DNA of 64,000 nucleotides from Pyrus communis (Eukaryota > Streptophyta > Magnoliopsida > Rosales > Rosaceae), in assembly GCF_963583255.1 (NCBI RefSeq), contig NC_084814.1:22151262-22215261 (forward strand), written 5' to 3'. The notes below the pieces were generated by a model. The model searched no databases. It was given only the letters and a program-made list of their open reading frames with translations, and was not told the DNA's origin. This document shows, in pieces, positions 45,925 through 57,867 of this stretch (position 1 is the first letter of the stretch; each line of letters starts with the position of its first letter). A program made the translations under genes and the position numbers.

Positions 45925-47667
45925 TTAGTTACAATTTGGTGGCCTTAGGCACTTGTATACAGCTGATGCAGGTTGCTTGTAAGTAGGGACACTATTGGTA
46001 TCAACAAATCTGACTTCTGGTGCAAAAGAAAGTTCCCTGTGCCTGAAACTCAAAAGAATTACAACACCTTAGCGCTTACAATGCTTCCTTCGACACGATA
46101 TTCGCGTCAAAGTAAAGAGTTTCGGATTACCTGCGCAAGTCGAGTCCAATGATACCAGCCTGCAGGACTGTCAAATTGTCCGAGTGGGGTGAGACAATGA
46201 TCAGAGTGTATTCAGAGTACTAAGTTTTGAGTATGGATATGAGTTGTATCACCCGAACGAACACGTCTGAGACGCTTTCGTGTGGAGAAAGAGTATCTGA
46301 TTCATATACCGGATGTGCATTAGCAGAAGAAATGATCATACTTTGCTACTTGGTTGAAAAGAAAACAAATCCTGATGACTTAAAGATTTACGAAGGTATA
46401 CTTAATTAGCAGGTTTCGAAAATGGCTGTATAACTCTGAATTGGCTTCGAAATTTCGACAATCATGGTACTAATTCAGGTTAAAATGCTTAGAGAGAATG
46501 AGTTTGATTGGGAAGGCCTCATCCTGATAGCTCAATAAGAAAAGGAAACAATGCAACTGGCATAAGCGCTTTTACTAGAATTAACAACTAGTCGAAAATT
46601 TTATTAAAAATCCCAAGTGTTTTCTGAAGTAGCACCTCACAAAGCCCTTTTGTTTTATTCTACCAAACATGTTCATAAGCACTTTTGGTTGCCAAAAAGC
46701 CGTTTTATACAGCATTCAAGTAAATTTAGTACTGCCACATGAAGCACTAGATTTCGCAGTTCTTAATACTAACTTGCACACCTTCGACGGACCCCATTAG
46801 CGAATAGCGATGATCTCTGCAGCCGGGTAAGCTCTCTGAGTGATAGAAGGCCATATTCAACGGTTCTTGTCACAAGCCCCCATTTCATTCAAATCGAAAG
46901 CCGACCTCACTGCCTGCTTCTTCCCCTTCTCCGACAACCCGTTATCCACAGAAGTTTTTGCAACCGGGTTCTTGTTGATTACTCCTATGCTCTCATGCTC
47001 AAACTCCCATGCCCTCACCAGAAAATACCTTCCGGTTTCATACACACAAAAAAACAAGAGTAAAAAGCAATCAACGAACAATAACTCAATGGTACCATGG
47101 CTATATATTAGCATCACGGGATATGTTTTTCGCACACCCTATTGCTTCTCATGTGCTTTCTCTTTATTTTCAAGCCTTAATTATTTAATAAATAAAAAGA
47201 GAAACAAATGAACGAGTGCAAAAAGAGAAAACGGAAGCATGAAAATCACTACCCTTAGCATCATGTACGATGCATCACTAGTAAGGCTAAAATGGGGTCA
47301 AAGTTTTCAGCTTTCTAGAAACAAATAGCAATACAATCCACAGTACTTGTTTTCCATCAACTTTTTGAATTTTCTCAGAAACCAAACAGCAATTCAAGTA
47401 CAAACAAAACATGGGTTGCTGAATTACTGGCTGGTGAGCCGAACTGGGGGCATCTGGAAGAGGCCGCGAGCAAAGGCTGCTTCTTGTGCTGACATGGGGC
47501 TGAGAAAATTGTGTGCAAAAGGGGTTGCGGCGATGGATACGGTGAGGGCGGCGAGGAGGCTGCAGCGGCTGATGGGTGGAATCATTTGATGGGTTTTGAG
47601 TTGTTGATGATGGATTTTGAGGAGTAGGAGGAGGGCGGGGGTTAATGGAGGAAGATGTTGCTAGCAT
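45925..47667 (-). pseudogene. Phosphoglycerate-mutase-family (histidine phosphatase-like) pseudogene
   Basis: Pieces of one gene, resembling At3g26780-type proteins, are found in order on the minus strand. Piece 1 (47667-47428) starts 'MLATSSSINPRPPPTPQNP', changes frame near 47545, then reads 'SLLAALTVSIAATPFAHNF' and 'FQMPPVRLTS' up to a GT donor. Piece 2 (47028-about 46780) reads 'QYFLVRAWEFEHESIGVIN', 'NPVAKTSVDNGLSEKGKKQ', a TGA at 46857-46859 where Trp is expected, then 'IWPSITQRAYPAAEIIA'. Piece 3 (about 46325-46131) reads 'HESVSDVFVRVIQLISIL', a TAG at 46220-46222 where Gln is expected, and 'DNLTVLQAGIIGLDLRR'. Piece 4 (46042-45925) reads 'HRELSFAPEVRFVDTNSV' to a stop. The exon that should hold 'YSFLDARGLGAYEGKN'-like text is not found between pieces 2 and 3. 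Introns are kept, so this is a decayed gene copy, not a processed one. No product is expected. Confidence 0.85.
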
Positions 47668-47732
47668 TTTTGGCGGGTATATTGGGGGCGGACCGGAGTG
47701 AGTCTCAACCAAATTAACAGCCAATTCTGTTC

Positions 47733-47900
47733 CGAGAGATTTTTCAATATGATCGGAATCAGAATGGTATACCACTTATTACTATATAAATAATGGAATA
47801 TATATGTTAAAAAATTAATAAATTAAAAAATAAAATTTGTCATCACTTATATAAAACACGTGGTGTACCATTTTTTTCCATCACAATAAAAATTTACTCC
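47733..47900. mobile_element. MITE family A, copy 2
   Basis: Left 'gagagatttttcaatatgat' with 'cggaatcagaatggtat' and right inverted 'aaatttttattgtgatggaa' with 'aaaaatggtacacca' match copies 1 and 3. It lies directly upstream of the start of the phosphoglycerate-mutase-like pseudogene. Confidence 0.7.
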
Positions 47901-49282
47901 CTTTGCTTTATTTCTCACAGTTTTCACTTCGTCCAACCAAATCCAAGCCAATATACGCGACCAATTGGATCTGGAACGACATGTAGTTTACATCCAAGCC
48001 CAATATTTTGTCAGCACCAAGCCCGGAAAACCCAGGTCCTAAACATCCAAGTCTCCAGCTCAGCCCCCTACTGCCTTTGTCTCCCTCGAACATGTAGATC
48101 TATGAGATATTGTACATAAGTCGTTAATACGAAATTGCATGAACTCTTTGGTGTACAAGTCAGGGTTTATCAAGTCTTATTGATAACGTTTGGACCCGTT
48201 AATCTAAAGGTTCGTGTCATGTTAATCTGTGACATCCGTTTCCACTTGTTCAAATTTAGAGTCTTTTAATCAAAATATACAAATTTTATTAACTAACTTG
48301 TGAAAGTACACTAAACATGTGTACAAGACGATGGCAAATAAAAACAACAAATTCACAAGGGCAAAATTAACATAAACAAAAATTACATTAACAATTATAA
48401 AACCTACATGACAATAATCAAGTTTAATCTCTTATCAGCGTAAATAACTTAAAACACCCTAATTAAAACCTAAAAACCACCACCACATGAATGAGCACCG
48501 CCAGCAAACCAAGTGCATCTAGTCAACATATTTCCATCTAATGATAGAAGCCAAAGAGAGACTACACACAAAATAAGTGCAGAAGATTTGAACTCCTAGC
48601 AAACAAAGTGCATCTAGTCAACATTTTCCCATCAAACTCGACAACAACAACAACCAAGCTTTATCTCACTAAGTGAAGTGTATATGAATTCTAAAATGCC
48701 ATTGCGCACAATTTTACGCCAAATCTTCTGTTAACTTCAAGTCTGTAATAAAAGAAAACCTTCCTTGGTTGGTTATAAAAACACAGATTGAATGTACTAA
48801 AAAAGTGGCTACTTGTTGCTTACAACTTTTTAGAAATGATCTCATAGAAATTGCCAAGTGAATAACCCCTTTGTTTATAACAAAAAACAAAGTACTGGCC
48901 TCTTAATCCAACAAGAAAAATAATAAGAAATTGTAGCTGCGGCTTCTAATTAACTAGATATATTTGTTGGCTATTGATGTTTTATATATACATACTGCCA
49001 GCAAATGAGTTCCTAGATAGCTGGGACTAGGAACTGAAATGCACGCTGCAAAAAATTAGTGGGCTACAGAGGCCAAAAATATGAAGCATCTTTGCCTTGG
49101 TAGTATTATAAACTCGAAGCTCTGGGATTTTACCAAACCCATACTTAACATTATCTAGTTCAGCTAGCTCCAGGCTGCAGCTATCCTTTCGATGTTTGAG
49201 TCCCTCTCCCTTTGAATATGGTTATATAAATCTCACTCCTGTTTTCCATAACTGAGATCTGTCGAGCGTGAAGACCCAATGA

Positions 49283-49454
49283 TGAGAAAATTTTTATTGT
49301 GACCGGAATATAAGTGGTCAATCATGTATTTTTTATGAGTGGTAGGAATTTTTATTTTTTAAATTATTAAATTTTTAAAACACATATTTCACTAATTGTA
49401 TAGTGACACATGATGTATCACTTTGTGTTTCGATCACACTGAAAAATCTTTCTA
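49283..49454. mobile_element. MITE family A, copy 3
   Basis: Left 'gagaaaatttttattgtgac' with 'cggaatataagtggtcaatc'; right inverted 'gaaagatttttcagtgtgat' with 'cgaaacacaaagtgatacat'. Flanks share 'caatga', compatible with a target duplication. Confidence 0.75.
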
Positions 49455-50270
49455 CAATGACATGGTTATCTGAAACGAGCCAGTTGCTCCTGTCCACATG
49501 CACAAGATTAAATATATATGCTCTTGCTTTCCTAAAACTCTATGAACTAGGCCACACCTTTTTCCAGGTTTCACTCTTCAATTTAGGAAAACAGGAAAAG
49601 GAGAGTGTTTTCAGATAGGATGATGATATTCGTACATCTATTTTTATTTCTTACATTTTTTTTTTATTTTTTAATAGTTCGATCAAATGAATTAAAACAA
49701 TAAATAAATAAAATTAACAATAACATTTTAAAAATAAAAAAAAATATGTAAATAACACTACGTAATCTTCAAATATTACTATTTGAATGAAAAATAGTCT
49801 TATCGATTTCAACTCAAAAGTTGTTAATAGTGTCTTATTTTATTGATGGCAAATAGTCTCAAATAAAGTAATCAATATGTTGTTGTTATACTGGTGGTGA
49901 TATAAAAAGTGACTGTCGTCGTCTCTTTTTTCACTTAGCGCTCTTTCATTTTTTTTTCTTTCTAATATTTTGATTAATAAAGCTCGAAAAGCACATCAAA
50001 GTCATACACAAGACAAATATTTTAACATGACTGCAAAATTTAACCTCAAAAGACTAAACTAATGCGTACAACACCAGCACAAGCAACTAAAAAATTCACT
50101 ACACCAAAATTTAGCACAACTCATATTCAAATCAACACAGCCCAAAACAACCAAAACACTAAATTGAATCATAGCCCTAAACTATAACTACCACGTTCTT
50201 CAAAAAAAAAAACCTATAACTACCACCATGAATCAAAAGTACACCACCATAGATTCCACCGGATCTAAGG

Positions 50271-50625
50271 CAGTGTTTAAAATAGCAATATAGGTTGAAA
50301 TAGTGATATGCAAATTTTTAGAATTATTAATGGATATATCGAATCTGTTGTCTTTAACGAAAATTCTGGAAATTTGTAATGAGTATGTCAATTTGTTCAG
50401 ATTTAGATGAAATTAGAGAAAAAATTTAAAAGTTTAGAATCTGCAATAGGTTCAGGCAAAATTTTGTATATTGAATCGGTAAATATCATCGATATTCATT
50501 GCTATATCTCGCTGATATAGGGTGAAATTTGCATTTCACCCAATTTTCAATTTCCATATAACGATCCTTGACTTTCAGATATTTCGACGAAAATATCGAC
50601 AATTTTGTTGATATTTTAAACACTG
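50271..50625. mobile_element. MITE with CAGTGTTTAAAATA termini
   Basis: It opens 'cagtgtttaaaatagcaata' and closes with the inverse, '...gatattttaaacactg'. Flanking 9-mers 'gatctaagg' (50262-50270) and 'gatctaggc' (50626-50634) match at 7 of 9 positions, so a 9-bp target duplication is likely (Mutator-like). No coding frame. Confidence 0.75.
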
Positions 50626-51565
50626 GATCTAGGCAAGAAGAACTTGTTGAATAATGAAGGATATGAAGAAGATCAATCTCCAATGATTCGGCTACGCATA
50701 ATAGTAGATAAGAGTCACTAATAGAAGAACAATTAATTACATGGCACAGGTACACCATTATGGCGTCCCATGCTAATGAAATAAAGACATGTGTAAGTTG
50801 TTAACTTTTATCCAATATGTGTTTTATTTTGCATGAAATGTTACGTGACGATATACCTGTGTCATATAAGTGCGTCCTCTGCTAATAGCAGCTAAGAGTC
50901 ATCATCAAACAAGGTTGGCCAAAATCACAAAGGCAAATCATAATGAAGCCCTTCAACTTTGAGGTGGAAATTTAGAGAAAGCGTTTTTGGAGAATGATGA
51001 AAATGAGGGATGAGCAGGGAGGTGACCCTTTTTTTTTTTTTTGGGTCAGAACAAAAAAGAAGTGATTGTGAATTGAAAACTGGCAAAGACTCAGATCAAG
51101 TCCCACAAGAGACTAGTTATTATTACGAAAAATATGAACAAGAACAATGAGCGGTTTCTCCTCCCCTCTTCCTCTTGAGTTTTCCTTCTCTTTTTTCATT
51201 CAATTTTATTTTTCTAACATTAATAAAGCAATAGACAAAAATAAAAAAAGTGAGTACGAAAAATGAGAAATTGGGAATCACTCCCCGAGTGATATTTGAG
51301 AACTGTTCCCAAAAGAAAAACCAACACTTCTACTTCATATGTGCTCTGTACTTTTCCATATAATATGCATATTCAAAATTTCAAATTAGTAATGTCACAT
51401 CTACCGTTTCTTTATCTGCACTTTTATCTGCAGAGTGCAGACTTATACATTGCTGGATATGTGTCCAGTTCTATATGCATAAGTGCTTTTGTAATAAAGC
51501 AAAAGTTTGCCCAAAGCAAAGCATATAGCACTCAGAAAAAGCAAGCCACTGTAGTACCTCTTCAG

Positions 51566-51574
51566 CTATATATA
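51566..51574 (+). promoter_or_regulatory. TATA box of the BURP gene
   Basis: 'ctatatata' lies 76-84 bp above the ATG at 51650, with a CT-repeat leader between, a spacing that fits a short 5' UTR. Confidence 0.6.
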
Positions 51575-51598
51575 TTCACTGAAAAACCCTATTTCTCA

Positions 51599-51601
<3 letters not shown>

Positions 51602-51636
<35 letters not shown>
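51602..51636. repeat. CT microsatellite in the 5' UTR of the BURP gene
   Basis: A (CT)n run of about 35 bp ends 13 bp before the start codon. Confidence 0.95.
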
Positions 51637-51640
<4 letters not shown>

Positions 51641-51649
51641 CTCCACAAC

Positions 51650-53675
51650 ATGAAAATCTTCCTCTTGTTCTTCTTCTTATTATTCTCACTTTTCCAGGTA
51701 AGAAAAATATTGCAAACAACAAAATTCATATTTCACTTATAATTTATAATGCATGTTCATGCAAATTTATATACACACATACATACATCTTCCAAACCCT
51801 AATTAACTTCATTTTTGCATGTGCATGCAGGTCTCAGTAGCGAGCACAAGCAATGAAACTACAAACAACCCTTTCACTCCCAAAGCCTCACTCAACCGCT
51901 ATTGGGACACCCACATTTCCAACAACCTCCCAAAACCCGCCTTCCTCTTCGCCAAAGCGTCCAAACTCGACCCAGTCAACTCAACGATTCTCACCAAACT
52001 CGCCGCTCAAAACTCACTCTCCTCCCACTTCACCTCCTTCTGCTCCCTAGCCAACCTCTGCTGCTCCTTCGACTCCTCCGCCGAAATCCACCAACAAGAC
52101 ATCGCCAGCCGCCACCCCAAAAACGCAAACTTCGCCGTCTACGCCGACAAGAACTTTGCCAACTACGGCTCCTCCCAACTCGGTGGAGTCGACTCGTTCA
52201 AGAACTACTCAGAAGAGTTGAACTCGCCCCGAGACTCGTTCAAGAAGTACAGCAAGGGCTCCCATTCGCACTCGGAGAAGTTCACGTCCTACGCCCACGA
52301 TGCCAACGTCGCAAACTCCAACTTCACCAGCTACGGCGCCGACTCGGGCGGTGGTTCGGGCGAGTTCACCAGCTACGACGACCGAGTCAACGTCCCTAGG
52401 CTCGGATTCACATCCTACGACTCGAACACCAACGGCCACCGTCTCTCCTTCACCGGGTACGGCCACGACACCAACTCGGGCTCTGAATCTTTCGCCAGCT
52501 ACGGAAAATCCGGCAATTCTAACCCGAACCAGTTCACCAGGTACGCCGAAGGTTCGAACATAATAGGGTCGGGTTTCACGGGTTACGGAGAGTCCGGGAA
52601 CGGCCAAAACGATTCGTTTACAGGGTATGGGCAATCCGGTAATAACCCACATAACAATTTCAAGAGCTACGGCGCCGGCGGGAATGCTGGGCTCGATGGG
52701 TTCTCCAATTACCGGAGCTGGGCGAATGTCGGCGACGATACGTTTCAGTCGTATGCGAGAAAATCGAATTCCGGGAAAGTGAGATTCTCGAATTACGGGA
52801 AATCGTTCAACCCTGGAAACGACTCATTCAAAGAGTACGGAGCCGGGTCGAAGGGTCGGACCACCGTCGGGTTCAAAACGTACGGTTTGGGTCGGAGTTT
52901 CAAAGAGTATGCCAAAAACGGCGTCACTTTTGCAGAGTATAACGATTTGAGCAGGGTGGGAGCCCATTCGACTGAAAAGGAGTCTAGTGGCAGTGCTGTA
53001 AATAAGTGGGTTGAGCCCGGCAAGTTCTTCAGGGAATCAATGTTGAGGCAGGGGAATGTAATGGTGATGCCCGACATTAGGGACCGAATGCCGGAAAGGT
53101 CGTTTTTACCCCGGGGGATTTTGTCGAAATTACCTTTTTCGACGTTGAGGATGTCGGAGATTAAGGAGATATTTCACGCACCGGAGAACTCCGCCATGGA
53201 GCGCGTGCTGACTAACGCGCTGGCCGAATGTGAGAGGGATCCGAGCCCGGGCGAAACCAAGCGGTGCGTGGGATCGGTCGAGGACATGATTGACTTTGCA
53301 GTCTCGGTCCTCGACAGCAATGTGGTGGTCCGGACCACCGAAAATGTGAGCGGATCAAAGCGGAAGGTGATGATCGGAGCAGTCAGTAGAATCAACGGCG
53401 GAAATATAACCAAATCGGTTTCGTGTCATCAAAGTTTGTATCCCTACTTACTGTATTACTGCCACTCCGTGCCTAGGGTTAGGGTTTATGAGGCTGATAT
53501 ACTTGATGTGGAGAGTAAGAGCAAGATCAACCACGGTGTTGCCATTTGTCACATTGACACGTCATCGTGGAGTCCGGGACATGGTGCATTCGTGGCACTG
53601 GGGTCCAGTCCGGGAAAAATTGAAGTCTGCCACTGGATATTCGAGAACGACATGACATGGACAATTGCGGATTAA
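51650..53675 (+). CDS. Polygalacturonase non-catalytic beta-subunit (PG1beta-like BURP protein)
   Basis: Two exons: 51650-51697 and 51831-53675, joined at GT-AG, giving 630 aa, the same length as tomato PG1beta. Exon 1 encodes a hydrophobic start 'MKIFLLFFFLLFSLFQ', a signal peptide for secretion to the wall. Residues about 30-115 are the propeptide region. Residues about 116-395 are some twenty copies of a 14-aa unit of the form FxxY followed by Gly/Ser/Asn ('FTSYGADSGGGSGE', 'FTGYGESGNGQNDS'). The BURP domain spans about 415-630 with the CHx10CH motif 'CHQSLYPYLLYYCH', then 'ICH' and 'VCHWIF'. Such proteins bind and modify polygalacturonase and limit pectin breakdown in ripening fruit and in cell separation. 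Exon 2 is GC-rich and free of stops. The gene stands alone, with repeats on both sides. Confidence 0.95.
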
Positions 53676-54062
53676 GGACTGATGACACTGTTTTGTCTTC
53701 CATGTTACACTGAGATTTATTGTGGTAATTAAGAAGCTTTTTGGTTCGGTGATTTCATTGTTTTATATATGGTTAAAGTTTGGGAGTTTGTTCGTTCAAT
53801 GTCTGCTTTTCTTTTGCTTTTAATTTTTAACGGACAAATGCTTTGATTTCACACGAATCATTGATCGAGTTAGCTAGCTAGGTTTGGCTCTTAAATCTTA
53901 ATACTTAATTGAGTTTGAATTCATGCTTTCATCCAAACCGGGCAATCATAGATAGATAATTGATTTTTGTTCATTGATTTTCTTTAAATTATTTGATCAG
54001 TTAAAAATTGAAAGGAGTGTGTGATAAGTAAAATTGAGTGTGTGTATTAAGAATAAGAGCAT
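53676..54062 (+). other. 3' flank of the BURP gene
   Basis: AT-rich; holds the 3' UTR and probable poly(A) region. No clear AATAAA is near the expected place, as is common in plants. Confidence 0.4.
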
Positions 54063-54390
54063 AAGGCAAAACACCTCCAATGCATATGGGACTTAAAACT
54101 CATGTTTGGGTTTTGAGGCAAAAGTGAGACCCAAATTTGGGTCTTTGCATTGGAGGAGAAAATACTGGACTCAAAACTCATATTTGGTTTTGACAATTTA
54201 GTTATGTGCATTGGAGCTTATTGGACTCAAAACTCAAATCTCAATTTTTGTGGTTGAATAAAATTTTCCTAGTTGGCATGAGCGCCAGCTTGAACTCAAA
54301 TCTCATTTAAAACTCAAATTTGGGTCTCACTTTATCTCAGAACTCATATTTAAATTTTAAAGTTCATGTACATTGGAGATGTTTTACTTT
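54063..54390. mobile_element. Long-TIR MITE
   Basis: Left arm 'aaggcaaaacacctccaatg' through 'gtgagacccaaatttgggtc' is mirrored by right arm, which inverted reads 'aaagtaaaacatctccaatg' through 'gtgagacccaaatttgagtt'. Arms of about 100 bp and a short centre give a foldback of about 328 bp. No coding frame. Confidence 0.75.
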
Positions 54391-54780
54391 GTATTTATAC
54401 TCAAATCTCATAACATATCATATTGCCTAATTATTTTATATGCATTCTGAGCTAGGACACCTTGACATTACATAATAAAAAGTAATATAAACAAGCCATG
54501 CACAAACACAAAGGAAAAAGAGAGTTGCAACAAGAAAAAGGAGCGAAAAGGGGGTGAGATAAATAAAGGAGGTAGACAAATATTTATAAAGAAGAGATTG
54601 AGATACTAAATCAAAAGATATATAGAAGAATGAAGATCAATATGATCTGAAGGAAGGAACAAAATCTTTGCTGGGTATATATGTGCCACATTCTACGTAT
54701 CATCACGAGAAAATTTTTAAGTGCGTCAGGAACACAGCCTAGCATACTAAATATAATAATATAATTAGTTGGAGTACTTA

Positions 54781-56368
54781 GGTCATCTCTAACCTAAGGG
54801 CCCAGAAGGTCGAAAATAGCTCGAAAATCATCTCCAACCGAGAGCCAAACCAAAGGGCTTGTGGGTTCCATTGGAAAAAAGGGCCAACCGGCCTCGGGCC
54901 GGCTCCCATTCAAACCCCAACAGCTAGTTGATGTCTGTGACCGTTGGTTTTTTATTACTATTTTTATTTTGGCCAAAATATTTTTAAAAAATTCTAAAAA
55001 ATTCTCATTTTTTCCTATAAATACTTAAACCATTCCTACACCATTTGTCACAAATTTTTCACTATTTCAATTCTCATATTTTCTTACATCTTCCAATAAT
55101 ATTTCCTTCAATTTTTTCAATAATTTTCAAATGGCCTCATCTGCAATGAAAGGTAGGGCTTGGACCCGAAAAGAAGATGAAGCTCTTTGCGAGGCTTATA
55201 GATGGGTGTCAGAAGATAGTGTGAGGGGGAGTTCTCAAACAAGTGAAGGTGTTTGGACTCATGTGTCCAAAAAATACTTAGTGTTATACAAAGGCACCAC
55301 TCCACCGAATACCCGAAACCATGAGAGTTGTTCATCAAGATGGAAGAAACATCTTCAGCCAAGTTTGAACAAATGACATCAAGCACTGTTAGCAGCCGCA
55401 AGTAGACATGAAAGCGGTACTAATTGCTACGACGAAGTAAGTGTTTTCACAATTTATTTTAAATATTTAATTATATTACATTTAATTTCATAAATTAATT
55501 TCCTTTAATTTTTGTAATTATATTTTCTAGCTACGACAAGCGAAAGAATTGTATATGGAAGGCAGCTCGAAACCCTTTCAGTTTCACGGTTGTTGGGAAA
55601 TTTGTAAAGGGTGGGTGTTATTTGAAGATCCACCTCAACATAGAGTAGGTCCTACGCCGGTGATAGGAACTACATCCTCAGCTGTAGATATGGATGAATA
55701 TGGATCTCCTACCATTCAACAAACAAAGGTAGAAAATTTGTCTTCGGGTGAAGGTTCTATACCTAGGGTTATGGGACGAAACAAGGCTCGAAGGTTGAAG
55801 GAAAAAGGCAAGGCAACAGATGATTACACCGCTCAACAGGAAGTGGCGGCCTCATTGCGATTAATGGTGGAGTAAAATGCCTTTGTTGCAGAAGAAAGAA
55901 ACTGTAGGCATGATGAACGGGCCAAACAAATAAAAGAATAGATGGATGATAAGAATATGGAAAGGAACACTTCGAATTACACTCCAATGAGTAAGGCCTA
56001 TTTTGATAGAAAAAAAAGAAGAAATTTTGACTTGGCGGCAGTTGTTTACCTCCTACTGTACTCCTACAATAGTGGATGATGAAGATAATGATGATTTTAG
56101 ATATTAAATTTAAATTGTTGTAGTTTTTAAATTTAAGTTGTAGTTTTTAAATATAAGTTGTAGTTTTTAAATTTAAATAATAAATTATGTTTGGCTCTCG
56201 GTTGAAGAAGGTTTTTTGTGACTAGGCTAAAACGAGCCCTATGACCTTTTGACCCTCGGTTGGAGATGGTAAGAAATATGACTCTGCACTATTCATTAAA
56301 ATATTAATTTATTGGAGAACCAGATGACTAAAACGAACCCTCTAACCAACTTTCGATTAGAAATAACC
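54781..56368 (+). mobile_element. PIF/Harbinger element, non-autonomous, ORF1 only
   Basis: Ends are inverted: 'ggtcatctctaacc' at the left and, on the other strand, 'ggttatttctaatcg' at the right. Both sides are flanked by TTA (54778-54780 and 56369-56371), the 3-bp target duplication of PIF/Harbinger elements. Subterminal sequence 'ctctcggttgaagaag' and 'cctcggttggagatgg' repeats near the right end. The only coding remains are of ORF1; no DDE transposase is present in the 1588 bp, so movement would depend on a transposase elsewhere. Confidence 0.85.
55131..56050 (+). pseudogene. Harbinger ORF1 (Myb/SANT-like DNA-binding protein), broken
   Basis: Exon 1 starts at the ATG 55131 ('MASSAMKGRAWTRKEDEAL') with a Myb/SANT-like trihelix pattern 'AWTRKEDEALCEAYRWVSED' and 'SSRWKKHLQPSLNKW', and ends at a GT donor after 55436. 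Exon 2 opens at 55531 ('LRQAKELYMEG') and runs through 'GCWEICKGWVLFEDPP' and a basic 'MGRNKARRLKEKGKA' to 'YFDRKKRRNFDLAA'. Three in-frame stops lie where homologues should have Trp (TGA at 55374-55376), Gln (TAA at about 55873) and a further residue (TAG at about 55938). In active PIF/Harbinger elements ORF1 helps bring the transposase to the element ends in the nucleus. The three stops make this copy non-functional. Such proteins are often misnamed as glutathione S-transferase T3-like in plant annotations. Confidence 0.8.
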
Positions 56369-56371
56369 TTA

Positions 56372-57867
56372 GTGTACTGAGCTGTATTCCCAGTCTAGTG
56401 ACAAATCTCTACCCATCAGGGCCATTACTCTAGAACTCTCCAAGCTAGTGACGGTTCAAAGTTTGCTAAGACAGCTGAAGGAGCTAGGTACACTCTAAGA
56501 CTGCTACTATTGCGCGTGTTGAGAACATTTGAGTGTGTATGCGATGCAATAAAAAATAAAAGCAGATATATACGCTGTCCTCGCATGCAAACTTTTGCAG
56601 CTTTTTTTTGGCCTTCGAGTGTGCACCGAAAGAAAAAAAACTGCACCATCATGCATTTGCATCAAATACTCAAAGTGCTAGCTGCTGCTGGTGGCCGTGG
56701 CACAGTTGGCCTTTGTGGCATGATAAGAAGCCAATGTCGGGACCGACCAGGCCCACTAACCAGATATGGCAATATCCTACATTATTCATTAACATAACAT
56801 GAAAGGATAAAAAAATTTAAATGTTTGAGTTTAACCCTTAATGAGTTAGGGTTAAAACGGGTGGACCCGTTAGCTAGTCATCCATTAACAGACAAGTCAT
56901 TTAGAGGTAGAGTTAATATGGGCTCACAATGGTCATCTGACAGAATTGAGATCTTTTTCGAATTTATGTCTAGAGTCGATGGACTCGGAAATTCAGATCA
57001 CTAAGTTTTAATTTTACAGTCCTTATTAGCCCATCCTACTGGATTTTCCCACACAAAACCAACCCCTTGAAAGGTCCGAATCTCTCTCTCTTGAATGATC
57101 CAAATTTTCAGGTCCGTTAGTTCCGGACATAGAAATTTGAAGAGGATCTTTTTATATTTCTCATTAAGATAATACATGTTATATAATAATTTATTAGTTA
57201 TATACAATATGTCTATATTTTTATGGAACCGGATCCCCTTTGGACCCAAATAAACCGAGCCTCCTGAGTAAAGGATCTGGGCCGTTGAAATTTGATTAAA
57301 TGGTTACAAATAGGAGGGCCCTCTAAAAGTTATAATAATTATAACCGTTGAATCAAATTTCAACCGTTCGAATCCTTTGATCCTTAAACTTAATTTATTT
57401 GAGTCTAGAGGGGATCCTTAATAATGATGTGATTATGAGAAGATCGCAGACTATAAAAAGTCATCGAGAACTGATTTTAATAAATTGTTTTATGAATCAT
57501 AGTAAGGTTTAGCATGATTGTGAAGGTTGATCATGATTATAATTCTATCTTGGCTGCCGCCCCACTTCTGAAGGTTTAGCAAATTAATTAGGTGTTATAG
57601 ATTAATGAGGATTAGTCTATTTGATACTGCTATATGTTCCGCCAAAGAGAACAAAATTTTGAACTTTGCGTTGAAGGGAAGAAAAAGATATGAGATGGAG
57701 AGAGTCGTTCTGAAATCTGAACTTGTAGAACGTACGAACATGATTTGACACGTATCTATTTTGTACTAGCATAGCATGCATTTTCGATATCATCATTGCC
57801 AGTAACTGTTGATTAATGTATTGATGTGCTAAAAATTGTATAGTATATTTTATTCTGTGATGAAATT
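56372..57867. other. Intergenic
   Basis: No gene is supported. One MITE lies at 57231-57416. The stretch 56820-56930 with 'gttagggttaaaacgggtgg' resembles the degenerate repeat at 28100-28590. Confidence 0.45.
57231..57416. mobile_element. MITE with GGATCC ends
   Basis: Left end 'ggatcccctttggacccaaa' is mirrored by 'ggatcccctctagactcaaa' at the right, and the inner arms carry 'gttgaaatttgattaaatgg' opposite 'aaccgttgaatcaaatttca'. Internal wording resembles the element at 14072-14250. Confidence 0.75.

Larger units (their letters stand above)
47901..51565. other. Intergenic, AT-rich
   Basis: No gene is supported. Two MITEs (49283-49454, 50271-50625) lie here, and a 38-bp wording 'gtgcatctagtcaacat' is repeated at about 48497 and 48597. 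The last kilobase is the promoter side of the BURP gene. Confidence 0.5.

Noticed and set aside
51902..52652. Overlapping ORFs on both strands in the BURP gene
   Set aside because: Shadows of the GC-rich, 14-residue-repeat coding sequence.
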